DNA of 64,000 nucleotides from Legionella sp. (GTDB taxonomy: Bacteria > Pseudomonadota > Gammaproteobacteria > Legionellales > Legionellaceae): NCBI GenBank assembly GCA_017306715.1, contig JAFKHV010000006.1, positions 1 to 64,000 of the forward strand, given 5' to 3'. The stretch's first letter is position 1. Each line of letters begins with the position of its first letter. Below are positions 48,597 through 56,443 of this stretch, in pieces. The position numbers were made by a program, and so were the translations under genes. A model generated the notes under the pieces. The model had not been told where the DNA came from. It searched no databases and saw nothing but the letters and a program-made list of their open reading frames with translations.

Positions 48597-49471
48597 TATG
48601 AGCGAACCTGGGCCATTACTTCATCAGCAAAATTGCTTTCTTCTTTTTGGATACCTTCACCAACTTCAAAACGAATAAAGTTTGTGACTTCTGCATTCTT
48701 TTCTTTAAGCAATTGGCTTACTTTGATATCTGGGTTTTTTACAAAAGGTTGACCCAATAAACTCACCTCATCAACAAATTTATTGATACGACCTTCAATC
48801 ATTTTATCGATAATTTCTTGAGGTTTGCCGCTTTCTTTTGCCTGTGCAGTAAATACTTCACGCTCCGTCTCAATCGCATCAGCTGATACCTGGTCACGGC
48901 TAACAACTAAAGGCTTATTCGCAGCAATATGCATGGCGAGGTCTTTTGCCAGTTCTTCGTCACCACTTTTCAGGGCAATCATTACCCCGATGCGGGATCC
49001 GTGTAGATAATGACCTATTACATTGTCAGATTGCATACGGTTAATACGACGAATTTGAATGTTTTCACCAATCTTGGTAATCAATTCAAGACGAGCTTGC
49101 TCTACAGGCATACCATTAGATAAAGTCAAAGCAGCAACAGCGGCAGCGTCATCAGCGGTACTGTTTAAAGCCGCTTGAGCCACTTCGTTAGCAAAACTTA
49201 TAAAGTTGTCATCACGAGCAACGAAATCTGTTTCACTATTAATCTCAAGCATCACAGCCTTTTGGCCATCAGCTGAACGAGCAACGACAATAGCACCCTC
49301 TGCTGCGACGCGATTTGCTTTTTTATCGGCTTTTGCCTGGCCTGCTTTACGCATTTCTAGAATAGCTTGCTCAATATCACCATTGGTTTCAATCAAGAAT
49401 TTTTTACAATCCATCATACCAGCGCCTGTACGCTCGCGTAGTTCCATAACCAATTTTGCACTAATTGCCAT
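48596..49471 (-). CDS. tsf: Elongation factor Ts
   Basis: Nucleotide-exchange factor for EF-Tu. The 291-residue protein has the UBA-like N-terminus [20 protein letters not shown], the [10 protein letters not shown] motif that contacts EF-Tu, and the two subdomains ending near [17 protein letters not shown]. Its position behind rpsB is universal in gammaproteobacteria. A terminator-like hairpin in the 67-base gap before it probably lowers its expression relative to rpsB. Confidence 0.97.
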   Translation of the reverse strand: MAISAKLVMELRERTGAGMMDCKKFLIETNGDIEQAILEMRKAGQAKADKKANRVAAEGAIVVARSADGQKAVMLEINSETDFVARDDNFISFANEVAQAALNSTADDAAAVAALTLSNGMPVEQARLELITKIGENIQIRRINRMQSDNVIGHYLHGSRIGVMIALKSGDEELAKDLAMHIAANKPLVVSRDQVSADAIETEREVFTAQAKESGKPQEIIDKMIEGRINKFVDEVSLLGQPFVKNPDIKVSQLLKEKNAEVTNFIRFEVGEGIQKEESNFADEVMAQVRS

Positions 49472-49489
49472 CTTCTCTTCTCCGCATAG

Positions 49490-49523
49490 AAAAAAGGGGC
49501 TTCAGGTATAAAACCTAGCCCCT
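49490..49523 (-). terminator. Attenuator/terminator between rpsB and tsf
   Basis: On the minus strand an AGGGGCT/AGCCCCT stem with an inner AGGT/ACCT stem is followed by six T (49495-49490). This is a textbook intrinsic terminator lying inside the rpsB-tsf-pyrH-frr operon, so it probably allows partial read-through and sets the rpsB:tsf ratio. Confidence 0.8.
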
Positions 49524-49538
49524 GTCATCGAGTGTTAA

Positions 49539-50294
49539 TTATTCACCAGCTTTAGCTGCATCAGTTTCTTTAACTTCAACAAATTCTTCATCTGAAGAGC
49601 CAACAGCAACTGTATTGCTACCTTTTGCATCTAAAATTGCATCAGCAACAGCACGTACATAGATCTCAATAGCTCTCATGGAGTCATCGTTACCAGGAAT
49701 AATATAATCTATATTTTTTGGGCTATTGTTAGTATCTACTATACCAATAACCGGAATCTTCAAGCGTCGAGCTTCTTCAACAGCGATATGCTCAAAACCG
49801 ACATCAACTACGAATAGCGCATCAGGCAAACCACCCATATGCTCAATACCACCTAAGCCACGCTCAAGCTTATCAAGCTCACGAGTTAACATCAGCGCTT
49901 CTTTTTTAATCATTCCTTCAAACAATCCCTTATCTCTCATTTCTTTCAATTCTTTAAGACGGAAAATGGATTGACGGACCGTTTTATAGTTAGTGAGCAT
50001 CCCACCTAACCAACGGTGATCAACATAGGGCATTCCACAACGTTTAGCTTGTTCACGAATGCTCTCTTGAGCTGCTCTTTTAGTACCCACAAAAAGAATT
50101 TTTGCTTTATTCGATGCCAAGCGGCCAACATAATTTAGGACATCGTTCATCATAACCATAGTTTTTTCGAGGTTAATGATATGGATTTTATTTCGTGAAC
50201 CGAAAATGTACTCAGACATTTCAGGATTCCAAAAGCGCGTTCTGTGACCAAAATGGGCGCCTGCTTCGAGCAATTCTTTCATACTTACATTCAT
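49539..50294 (-). CDS. rpsB: 30S ribosomal protein S2
   Basis: The 251-residue protein has [63 protein letters not shown] and [27 protein letters not shown], all diagnostic for S2. S2 joins the 30S subunit late and binds S1. A CTGGAGAACATA ribosome site precedes the ATG. A C-terminal acidic tail ([19 protein letters not shown]) is slightly extended. First gene of the operon. Confidence 0.98.
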   Translation of the reverse strand: MNVSMKELLEAGAHFGHRTRFWNPEMSEYIFGSRNKIHIINLEKTMVMMNDVLNYVGRLASNKAKILFVGTKRAAQESIREQAKRCGMPYVDHRWLGGMLTNYKTVRQSIFRLKELKEMRDKGLFEGMIKKEALMLTRELDKLERGLGGIEHMGGLPDALFVVDVGFEHIAVEEARRLKIPVIGIVDTNNSPKNIDYIIPGNDDSMRAIEIYVRAVADAILDAKGSNTVAVGSSDEEFVEVKETDAAKAGE

Positions 50295-50317
50295 TATGTT
50301 CTCCAGGGTTAATCCTC

Positions 50318-50374
50318 CACACTTCCCATACGTAACCCCCGAGGGGACCCTAACGTATGTGCCGAAATGTGTGT
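50318..50374 (-). promoter_or_regulatory. Structured rpsB leader, candidate S2 autoregulatory site
   Basis: The mRNA leader of rpsB can form a stem from CATACGT (minus strand 50359-50353) and ACGTATG (50333-50327) with an inner CCCC/GGGG stem, extended weakly by ACAC/GTGT-type pairing outside. In gammaproteobacteria a conserved leader structure lets free S2 repress its own translation. Assignment to that element rests on position and the hairpin; I did not align it. Confidence 0.5.
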
Positions 50375-50393
50375 GTATTTTTAAAGCGTGCTA

Positions 50394-50422
50394 TTTATAC
50401 CATAGTTCGGTTTATTCAGCAA
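50394..50422 (-). promoter_or_regulatory. rpsB operon promoter
   Basis: On the minus strand TTGCTG (50422-50417) and TATAAA (50399-50394) are separated by exactly 17 bases, about 100 bases before the rpsB start. Spacing and position are ideal for a sigma-70 promoter. Confidence 0.75.
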
Positions 50423-50532
50423 TGAAATAAATAGATTGTAAGTCGATGAATTTACAGAAGTCTGACTTGCCAAATGATTAATTGATACTAAATTTAATAA
50501 AGAGGAAGCTCTAATTCTATATTGGATGAATC

Positions 50533-52173
50533 ATGAATAAAAATAAATCGTTAATGAATAATACAGCAACACCCCATCCAATTTCTAATCGCTATCGCTT
50601 TAATCCTCACAAGCATGTAAAAATTTGGCTGAGTAAAAATCCCGATCTATTTCTAAATCTTGAAAATCAGATTCGTTTAATTCAAATGCGCGAGCAAAAC
50701 CCTAAGGATAAAATTTATTTGGTTTATGATTCCTCGCTATTAACTACATCCAGCTTGGAAGAATTATATTTGTTTTGCCAGGAAAATCAATTTTGCTGGT
50801 ATGATGCCCATGGCCTGAAAGAAAATTTACATACTGAATTTGAACACCGGTTGTATGAATATTATCTTGATGAAATTACCCATCTGAGCGAGGGTGGGAA
50901 TCTCGCCGTTGCCAGCGACATTTTACGATGGCTATCCCCTATTTACCGCTTAGGAAGCTATAGTGATTTTGATTATCCGGTAAATACACGAATGCTTCCA
51001 GGCACGGTAGAAATTTCAGCACCAATCCTTTTAAATATTGGCAGTTTAAAACTAGGGCAAAAGGAGTTCATTCTTTCTAATAATGACTTTATTGCAGTGG
51101 CCGATCTGCAAGCAGCAAAGCCCTTCATTGAACAAATTCAACAAGGTTTAATCGCACGACTTGCGGTTTATGATAATGACTTTATTGAACGAACTGATGC
51201 TGAACTGCAAGAAGGATTTATTAATCGACAGATTTTAAAATTACTAAAAAATCGTGCCGAAACCTATTATATCAATCGGTCTAAAGAAATATATCCACTG
51301 TGTTCATCACGAGAAGTGCGTCATTATCTTAACCAGGCAACAAGCAATATCGATAACTACATCATATTTCATCAACAGGACCATGAATCACCGGGCGATG
51401 TGGTACAGCGGTTAAGAACGCAAATGAAGCAGCAACTGACACTAACTAAAAGATTATTTTTTAAAAAAGATTGTCAGGAAATTAACTATTATTTGCGAAA
51501 AGATGATGTCTCATTTTTGAATTATCATATGAAAAAGGAACTCGACTTATTTTTAAAATCTGTAATCGTATGTACCACAGGTCCTTTGCAGATTGCTAAT
51601 TCATTGTTTGGCGGTTATATCTTCTCCACTCATCATTTTCAAGATTACATTCAATCCTTTTCATTTCAAACTTATGGATTACAACAGGCTTTTCAATCTT
51701 TAAACAGCATTCCTCTGCAGGAAAATCTGTTTGGCATGCTCCGTTTTCTAGGTGTCGATGAAGGAACGCTTAATGACTCCTCCTGGCTCGAATCAGGTCA
51801 GCAGCTTCAAGAGGGGCGCATTCGTATTTTGGAATCAAAGCAGGCAGAACTTCATGACACACTTCCCCTGCTACTACAAGAAACAAAAGCAGAGCTTGAG
51901 CACTTACTCATGAGATTGAATCAATCGATGAGTCACAGTATGGAATATGAAGTAGTCAAACACGCATTAGAAAATATACTTCGTTGCTTTCAAAAATCCT
52001 CTCAAGGAGTTGAGTTTAATATTGCTGCTTTTCGCACTGTACCCCAAGTAATGACAAATAAAAAAGTGCATGAGCCCCTTCAGCAACTTAGAAACAAATT
52101 AGAGCAGTTTAGCCATCAAGCCATAATATTTCGCATCGCCAAAAATAAAAAAATAAATATAGCACAGCCTTGA
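50533..52173 (+). CDS. DXD-type glycosyltransferase, TcdA/TcdB-like, effector candidate
   Basis: A 546-residue protein with a GT-A core of the clostridial-toxin kind. IYLVYDSSLL forms the first strand, and the key block GGNLAVASDILRWLSPIYRL-GSYSDFDYPV (121-150) carries Asp129, Arg132 and the DXD Asp145-x-Asp147 that binds metal and UDP-sugar. SNNDFIAV and later helices complete the fold. This layout is found in large clostridial toxins and Legionella effector glycosyltransferases that modify host GTPases or other proteins. The C-terminal 350 residues are helical and probably target the protein; no membrane segment or signal peptide is visible. It stands alone, with a long AT-rich leader. The donor sugar and host target cannot be told. 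Confidence 0.72.
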   Translation: MNKNKSLMNNTATPHPISNRYRFNPHKHVKIWLSKNPDLFLNLENQIRLIQMREQNPKDKIYLVYDSSLLTTSSLEELYLFCQENQFCWYDAHGLKENLHTEFEHRLYEYYLDEITHLSEGGNLAVASDILRWLSPIYRLGSYSDFDYPVNTRMLPGTVEISAPILLNIGSLKLGQKEFILSNNDFIAVADLQAAKPFIEQIQQGLIARLAVYDNDFIERTDAELQEGFINRQILKLLKNRAETYYINRSKEIYPLCSSREVRHYLNQATSNIDNYIIFHQQDHESPGDVVQRLRTQMKQQLTLTKRLFFKKDCQEINYYLRKDDVSFLNYHMKKELDLFLKSVIVCTTGPLQIANSLFGGYIFSTHHFQDYIQSFSFQTYGLQQAFQSLNSIPLQENLFGMLRFLGVDEGTLNDSSWLESGQQLQEGRIRILESKQAELHDTLPLLLQETKAELEHLLMRLNQSMSHSMEYEVVKHALENILRCFQKSSQGVEFNIAAFRTVPQVMTNKKVHEPLQQLRNKLEQFSHQAIIFRIAKNKKINIAQP

Positions 52174-52190
52174 ATCACCATAAGATGCTC

Positions 52191-52218
52191 TTGACAGTAT
52201 CGATATTTACTATAATAT
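52191..52218 (+). promoter_or_regulatory. Promoter of the TPP-riboswitch/tenA transcript
   Basis: A perfect TTGACA at 52191-52196 is followed by TATAATAT at 52211-52218, giving a spacer of 14 to 16 bases depending on the hexamer chosen. It lies directly before the riboswitch, which supports it as the promoter. Confidence 0.7.
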
Positions 52219-52227
52219 GACTTTTTT

Positions 52228-52303
52228 ATCGCCAGGGGTGCTGACTTCGGTTAGCTGAGACATACCCTTAGTACCTGCTCTGGATAATGCCAGCGAAGGA
52301 AGA
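52228..52303 (+). promoter_or_regulatory. TPP (thiamine pyrophosphate) riboswitch
   Basis: The conserved thi-box elements appear in order: AGGGGTGC, GCTGAGA, ACCCTTAGTACCTG, CTGGATAATGCCAGCG and AAGGAAG. Binding of thiamine pyrophosphate would close the aptamer. The AAGGAAG at 52296-52302 is both the aptamer's 3' strand and the only Shine-Dalgarno of the tenA start at 52311, so control is most likely at translation. Confidence 0.93.
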
Positions 52304-52310
52304 GTGAATT

Positions 52311-53048
52311 ATGTATAGTCTTTTTTATAAATCTCAAACTAATCCTTTACCTTTTATTGATGAAATAACACAAGAGGAAGAGGTAACAAGAATCCTGCAA
52401 TTGATTTACGCGCACCCTTTCAATCAGCAACTTTTCTCGGGGACACTCTCTAAAAATTCATTTGGCAGCTATCTTCAAGATGATTTTTATTATCTGCACC
52501 ATTATGCACTCATGCTCCAGCAATTATCCCAGCGTTTACATTCTTATAATCTGCTTAAGCTATCCGAGCAACTCAATTATATGGGTACAGGTATTATAGA
52601 AGAAGAGCAAGCTATGCACCAACACTATATTCAATTCTATGTAGAGCAGAAGCCAAGCAAGGCCATTGTTCAATATGTAGAATTTTTGCAAAACCAAGTA
52701 CATGAGCAACCGCTGTATGTGGCCTTATGTAGTATCCTGCCCTGTTTTTGGATTTATTATCAATTAGGGCAACAAGCCATGAAAATCATCCAAAATAACA
52801 ATGTTTACCAGTCATGGATTGATACTTATACAGGTAACTCCTTCGTTCAAGCAACGCTGGATCTGGTTGATAATGTCAATAACTTGGCAGCAACTGCAAG
52901 TGCGCACCTGCGTAAGGAAATGAAAGTAGCATTTATGAAAGCAGCAACGCATGAGCTTAATTTTTTTGATGCCATAATCGAGCAGAACTTTAATATGCAT
53001 TTAAAAAGCGACGAGTTATTAACTATTTCCGCTTCACCGCTAATTTGA
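52311..53048 (+). CDS. tenA: TenA-family thiaminase II / aminopyrimidine aminohydrolase
   Basis: A 245-residue all-helical protein with the TenA pattern: HPFNQQLFSGTLSKNSFGSYLQDDFYYLHHYA, YMGTGIIEEEQAMHQHY, ILPCFWIYYQLG with the catalytic Cys145, and a C-terminal HELNFFDAI with the conserved Glu. TenA salvages the pyrimidine of thiamine by hydrolysing aminomethyl-pyrimidine. A TPP riboswitch directly upstream confirms its thiamine role. Its 3' end overlaps the convergent YceI gene by 26 bases. No other thiamine gene lies in the window. Confidence 0.92.
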   Translation: MYSLFYKSQTNPLPFIDEITQEEEVTRILQLIYAHPFNQQLFSGTLSKNSFGSYLQDDFYYLHHYALMLQQLSQRLHSYNLLKLSEQLNYMGTGIIEEEQAMHQHYIQFYVEQKPSKAIVQYVEFLQNQVHEQPLYVALCSILPCFWIYYQLGQQAMKIIQNNNVYQSWIDTYTGNSFVQATLDLVDNVNNLAATASAHLRKEMKVAFMKAATHELNFFDAIIEQNFNMHLKSDELLTISASPLI

Positions 53049-53592
53049 AATTTATGGTCACGAGATCCTTGACCGAATCCGTTTCTACCCATTCCCCAGT
53101 ACCCACGGAAAATTCACTGCGTTTAATGGGTAGGCTACCCGTAACCACCCAATGTTCCGGTGATAATTCTTGGGTATTGAATAGGACCTTAACCGGCATA
53201 ATTTTGTCTTTTATGGTTAAGGTGCCTTTTGCCTCATAGGTTGCTGCATCTATTTTTTTAAATTCGTTTGCTTTAAGTTCTGCTTGTGGAAATTTTTTTA
53301 CGTCAAACCATTCGGGCGTTAACAGCAAAGTCGCCACCTCAGCATAAGATACACTCACGGAATCAGTTTTTACCGTAATGAGAATTTGGCTATCTTGATA
53401 TTTTTGCGGATCAGCACTAATTGTCCCGGTAAAAGATTTAAATTCCCCGGTTAGAGGAGCATTGTTTTGAGTCGCAGAAAAAGTAATAGAGCTTTCTGTC
53501 GGAATAATCTCCCACCTGGGTAGAGGCACGGCCCAGCTAAGCGAAATTATTATAACGTTTAGAAATAGTGCAATTAAAATATTCAACGCCAC
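53023..53592 (-). CDS. YceI-family periplasmic lipid-binding protein (copy 1)
   Basis: A 189-residue secreted lipocalin-like protein: signal sequence (IALFLNVIIISLSWAVPLP), then WEIIPTESSITFSATQNNAPLTGEFKSF and VVTGSLPIKRSEFSVGTGEW, which match YceI. The family binds polyisoprenoid or similar amphipathic molecules in the periplasm. Start is GTG at 53592, overlapping the end of the cytochrome b561 gene, a frequent YceI partner. A second YceI gene lies on the other side of that cytochrome. Confidence 0.9.
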   Translation of the reverse strand: MALNILIALFLNVIIISLSWAVPLPRWEIIPTESSITFSATQNNAPLTGEFKSFTGTISADPQKYQDSQILITVKTDSVSVSYAEVATLLLTPEWFDVKKFPQAELKANEFKKIDAATYEAKGTLTIKDKIMPVKVLFNTQELSPEHWVVTGSLPIKRSEFSVGTGEWVETDSVKDLVTINFKLAVKRK

Positions 53593-54116
53593 ATCCTCCT
53601 TAAAATATCATCTTTATCAATAAAATGATGCTTCAATGCCGCAGCCGTATGAATACACAATGCTGCGATTAACCCATAAGCGAGCCACTCATGCACAATC
53701 CCCAGGACCATCATTTTATCTCGATCAGGGGATATAAGGAGAGGTAAGGAAAAGAGACCGAAGAAAGACGGAGCCAATCCAGCTGCAGAGGTTAGTAGCC
53801 AACCCGTTAGAGGCATAGCAAACATCAGTATGTATAAAGCCCAGTGCATACTCCTAGCAGCTAAACGTTCGAGCCAGTAAATATTTAACTCAGGATCAAC
53901 ATTTTTTATACGCCATAATAAACGAACAAGGACTAAAAAAAGCACCAGAATACCGAACTCTTTATGCCAGCCATAAAGCTTGAGCTTAATCGTTCCCAAA
54001 GGTAAGGAGCTCATATAAAAGCCGATGATCAGCATACCAATAATCAAAAAGGCCATAAACCAATGCAGAATTTTGCTCACAATCCCGAATTGACTGCGCG
54101 TATTGAGTATTTGCAT
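53583..54116 (-). CDS. Cytochrome b561-family protein
   Basis: A 177-residue four-helix membrane haem protein. SQFGIVSKILHWFMAFLIIGMLIIGF carries a haem-ligand His, KLYGWHKEFGILVLFLVLVRLLWR the second, and MHWALYILMFAMPLTGWLL and GLIAALCIHTAAALKHHFIDKDDILRRM the others. It passes electrons across or within the inner membrane. Being flanked by two YceI genes is a recurrent arrangement, and a joint role in isoprenoid or quinone handling is inferred. Confidence 0.92.
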   Translation of the reverse strand: MQILNTRSQFGIVSKILHWFMAFLIIGMLIIGFYMSSLPLGTIKLKLYGWHKEFGILVLFLVLVRLLWRIKNVDPELNIYWLERLAARSMHWALYILMFAMPLTGWLLTSAAGLAPSFFGLFSLPLLISPDRDKMMVLGIVHEWLAYGLIAALCIHTAAALKHHFIDKDDILRRMWR

Positions 54117-54147
54117 ACGAGTATCCTTCCTTTGGAGCTGTCAATCT

Positions 54148-54765
54148 CTACTCTGCAGATTTATTATCATATTTTGACGGTTGATTACTTTGGAAAGCCT
54201 CAGCACCAATCATTAATTGCACTTCATCACCTAATGCAGGTAGTAAAGCTTTCATCCCGAAATCAGAACGTTTTATTGTTGCAGTGGCCGTAAATCCAAC
54301 AGACATCCGATTAGTGACAGGGTTCATACCCGCCTTATTGAATTTCACATGCAACACGACTGGTTTGCTGACGCCATGCAGGGTTAATGTTCCGGAGACA
54401 TCTGCAGTATCTTTACCCGTATTTTTAATTTCATTGCTGACAAAGGTAGCAATAGGAAATTGTTTTACATCAAAAAATAAAGGAGATTTTAAATGATCAT
54501 CGAGCTCGGGAAGTCCAGTGCTCAAATCCGACATATTAATCATGGCATTGACTTTACTTTGTTCGGGGTGATCCTTATCCAACGTCAACTCACCTGATGC
54601 ATACCACTTACCGGATTGCGATGAAAAGCCCAAATGATTGATGCTCCATAAGACATAAGTATGATTTTTATCCAAAGTGAACTGGGTCGGTGTTGCAAAA
54701 GAACAAAAGCTAGCTACAAAAATACTGAGTGACAACAACGCGCGTGATAAAGTGTTCATATTCAA
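54148..54765 (-). CDS. YceI-family periplasmic lipid-binding protein (copy 2)
   Basis: A 205-residue protein with a signal peptide (LLSLSIFVASFCSFA) and a full YceI domain: FTLDKNHTYVLWSINHLGFSSQSGKW, DHLKSPLFFDVKQFPIATFVS, and VGFTATATIKRSDFGMKALLPALGDEV. It is closer to the classic YceI than copy 1, whose middle region differs. Its start is either the ATG at 54765 or the one two codons in. It is followed by cytochrome b561 and preceded by the DUF2282 gene, all on one strand. Confidence 0.92.
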   Translation of the reverse strand: MNMNTLSRALLSLSIFVASFCSFATPTQFTLDKNHTYVLWSINHLGFSSQSGKWYASGELTLDKDHPEQSKVNAMINMSDLSTGLPELDDHLKSPLFFDVKQFPIATFVSNEIKNTGKDTADVSGTLTLHGVSKPVVLHVKFNKAGMNPVTNRMSVGFTATATIKRSDFGMKALLPALGDEVQLMIGAEAFQSNQPSKYDNKSAE

Positions 54766-54772
54766 TCCTTGA

Positions 54773-55030
54773 TTATTCGGGTTTAAGTGAGCCGTTAACT
54801 AATTTATCGCATAATCCCTTCGGCATAAACAGAAAAGCATCTTTTTGGCCTGTTTTTTTTGCGGAGCCGGCGCACGATGCAGTCGCAGTTGCACAATCAT
54901 TCATACCTATTTTAGCTACTCCATAACATTTTTCCATTTCCGGAGTTGTGGTATCGGCAGCATTAGTAGTACTTGCAATTAAAATAAGGAAAGCAGAGAC
55001 TGCTGATTGAACAATTCTTTCTCCCTTCAT
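54773..55030 (-). CDS. DUF2282 (BufA1-like, bufferin precursor-type) small secreted protein
   Basis: An 85-residue protein with signal peptide (SAVSAFLILIASTTNA) and the DUF2282 core EKCYGVAKIGMNDCATATASCAG followed by KGLCDKL, with four Cys. DUF2282 proteins are precursors of bufferins, peptides whose cysteines are modified by a DUF692 (MNIO) enzyme to bind copper. No DUF692 or DUF2063 partner lies within this window, so this copy is an orphan or is modified by an enzyme encoded elsewhere. It probably shares a transcript with the YceI/cytochrome genes downstream. Confidence 0.85.
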   Translation of the reverse strand: MKGERIVQSAVSAFLILIASTTNAADTTTPEMEKCYGVAKIGMNDCATATASCAGSAKKTGQKDAFLFMPKGLCDKLVNGSLKPE

Positions 55031-55097
55031 TAGAGTTCTCCATACTTTTGAAAGACAACATATGGTATAATTATTTAAAAAATAATGAAATATTTTT

Positions 55098-55730
55098 TTA
55101 CCAACCCTGAAGTTGACTTATTTTTCCTTGGTACGCCACAACGTCCAAAAGTGGCATTGATAATTTTTTCTTTAATGTTTCAATGTTTGCATTTAACTCC
55201 AGCATATATGGATCGAGACAATTAGCAATCCATCCTGCGGGAGTTATCCCATATCTGTTTAGAACGGCATCAGTAAGAAGCGCATGATTAAGACATCCTA
55301 GTTTCATACCGACTACTAAAATAACCGGTATTTTGTACTCAATTAAAAAATCTACCCATGTTTCCTCTTCATTCAAAGGAACCAATAATCCCCCAGCCCC
55401 CTCAATAAACAGATATTCAGCTTGTGGGAGCTTAAGTCCCTCACAATATTGAATAATTTTATTTATGTTAATTTGCCGACCTTCTCTAGCCGCGGCAATG
55501 TGGGGTGAAACTGCTTTTTCAAATGCCCATGGATTTATTGTATCAGGACGTAAATAATCTCGTTTTGTCAGCAGCAACGCATCCGCTTTAATGAGCAACT
55601 CGCCCTCGCGAATGCACCCACTTGCAATTGGCTTAATCGCGGCGGATGAGGGTAAGTAATCAAGTATACTCGCGGTGATATAGGTTTTCCCACAGTCAGT
55701 ATCAGTACCGGTTACAAAAAACTTTTTCAT
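55098..55730 (-). CDS. bioD: Dethiobiotin synthetase
   Basis: Makes the ureido ring of dethiobiotin from diaminopelargonate, CO2 and ATP. The 210-residue protein has KKFFVTGTDTDCGKTYITASIL (P-loop), KPIASGC, FEKAVSPHIAA, and FIEGAGGLLVPLNEEETWVDF. Length is slightly short but complete. It overlaps bioH by 4 bases (ATGA) as last biotin gene of this strand. Confidence 0.95.
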   Translation of the reverse strand: MKKFFVTGTDTDCGKTYITASILDYLPSSAAIKPIASGCIREGELLIKADALLLTKRDYLRPDTINPWAFEKAVSPHIAAAREGRQININKIIQYCEGLKLPQAEYLFIEGAGGLLVPLNEEETWVDFLIEYKIPVILVVGMKLGCLNHALLTDAVLNRYGITPAGWIANCLDPYMLELNANIETLKKKLSMPLLDVVAYQGKISQLQGW

Positions 55731-56443
55731 TGCATAAAATCCTCTAATGCTTCTATAAAAAGTATAGGATGTGATAAGAAAGGAGTATGAGTTGCCCTTT
55801 TTAAAAAAAAATAATCAAAATGACTGTAACATTTCCGCATGCGGTGCATTGTTTGAGTAGAAATCAGGGCATCACAACCTCCAAATAGATATCCCACCTG
55901 ATGTGGGTAACTCAATAGTGGCTCCCGCAAATCCCATTGCTCAAGTACTCGCATCCCTTCCATTAAGCCAAAATAAGAGAAATTTAAGCTCTGTTTGTAT
56001 TCTAATAAACCGCGTGTGTGGAAGGCGATAAATTCTTGCGCTGTCTTTTGAGGTGAACTTTGCAGTCGCTCATTGAAAAGAGTAAATTCTTTTGCAGATA
56101 GGCCTGGCCAATATGGTTTTCTTAAAAAACAAGGAGAGGAAGCAACATTCAATAATCTTTTGACGCGGTTTGGCATATTTAAAGCCAAATGAGTGGCATA
56201 TAATCCCCCCAATGACCACCCTACCACAGAAAATATTTGCGGTAATTGCGCGAGCAACTTTTCTTGAAACAACTCCCAATTAATAAACGGCGTCGAACCA
56301 AAACCAGGTAGATCGACTAAAATTACGCGATATTGGGCTTCCAGATGGGGTAAAAGTGAAAACCAAATACTGCTATCAAAACCCCAACCATGAAAAAACA
56401 CCAGCGGCTCCCCCTGGCCAAACTGTTTAAGTTGCAGTGCCAT
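55727..56443 (-). CDS. bioH: Pimeloyl-ACP methyl ester carboxylesterase
   Basis: BioH removes the methyl group from pimeloyl-ACP methyl ester, ending pimelate synthesis. The 238-residue alpha/beta-hydrolase starts MALQLKQFGQGEPLVFFHGWGFDSS (aligning with E. coli BioH) and has VDLPGFGSTPF and the nucleophile elbow VVGWSLGGLYATHLA; GGCDALIS and RATHTPFLSHP supply Asp and His. I place the start at ATG 56443; a TTG at 56464 is also in frame. It overlaps bioF by 17 bases. The partner bioC is not in this cluster. Confidence 0.92.
   Translation of the reverse strand: MALQLKQFGQGEPLVFFHGWGFDSSIWFSLLPHLEAQYRVILVDLPGFGSTPFINWELFQEKLLAQLPQIFSVVGWSLGGLYATHLALNMPNRVKRLLNVASSPCFLRKPYWPGLSAKEFTLFNERLQSSPQKTAQEFIAFHTRGLLEYKQSLNFSYFGLMEGMRVLEQWDLREPLLSYPHQVGYLFGGCDALISTQTMHRMRKCYSHFDYFFLKRATHTPFLSHPILFIEALEDFMQ

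Noticed and set aside
50474..50500. Possible PmrA-like TTAAT repeats before the glycosyltransferase gene
   Set aside because: Two TTAAT words occur but 16 bases apart, not the spacing of the known site, and the region is AT-rich enough for chance.
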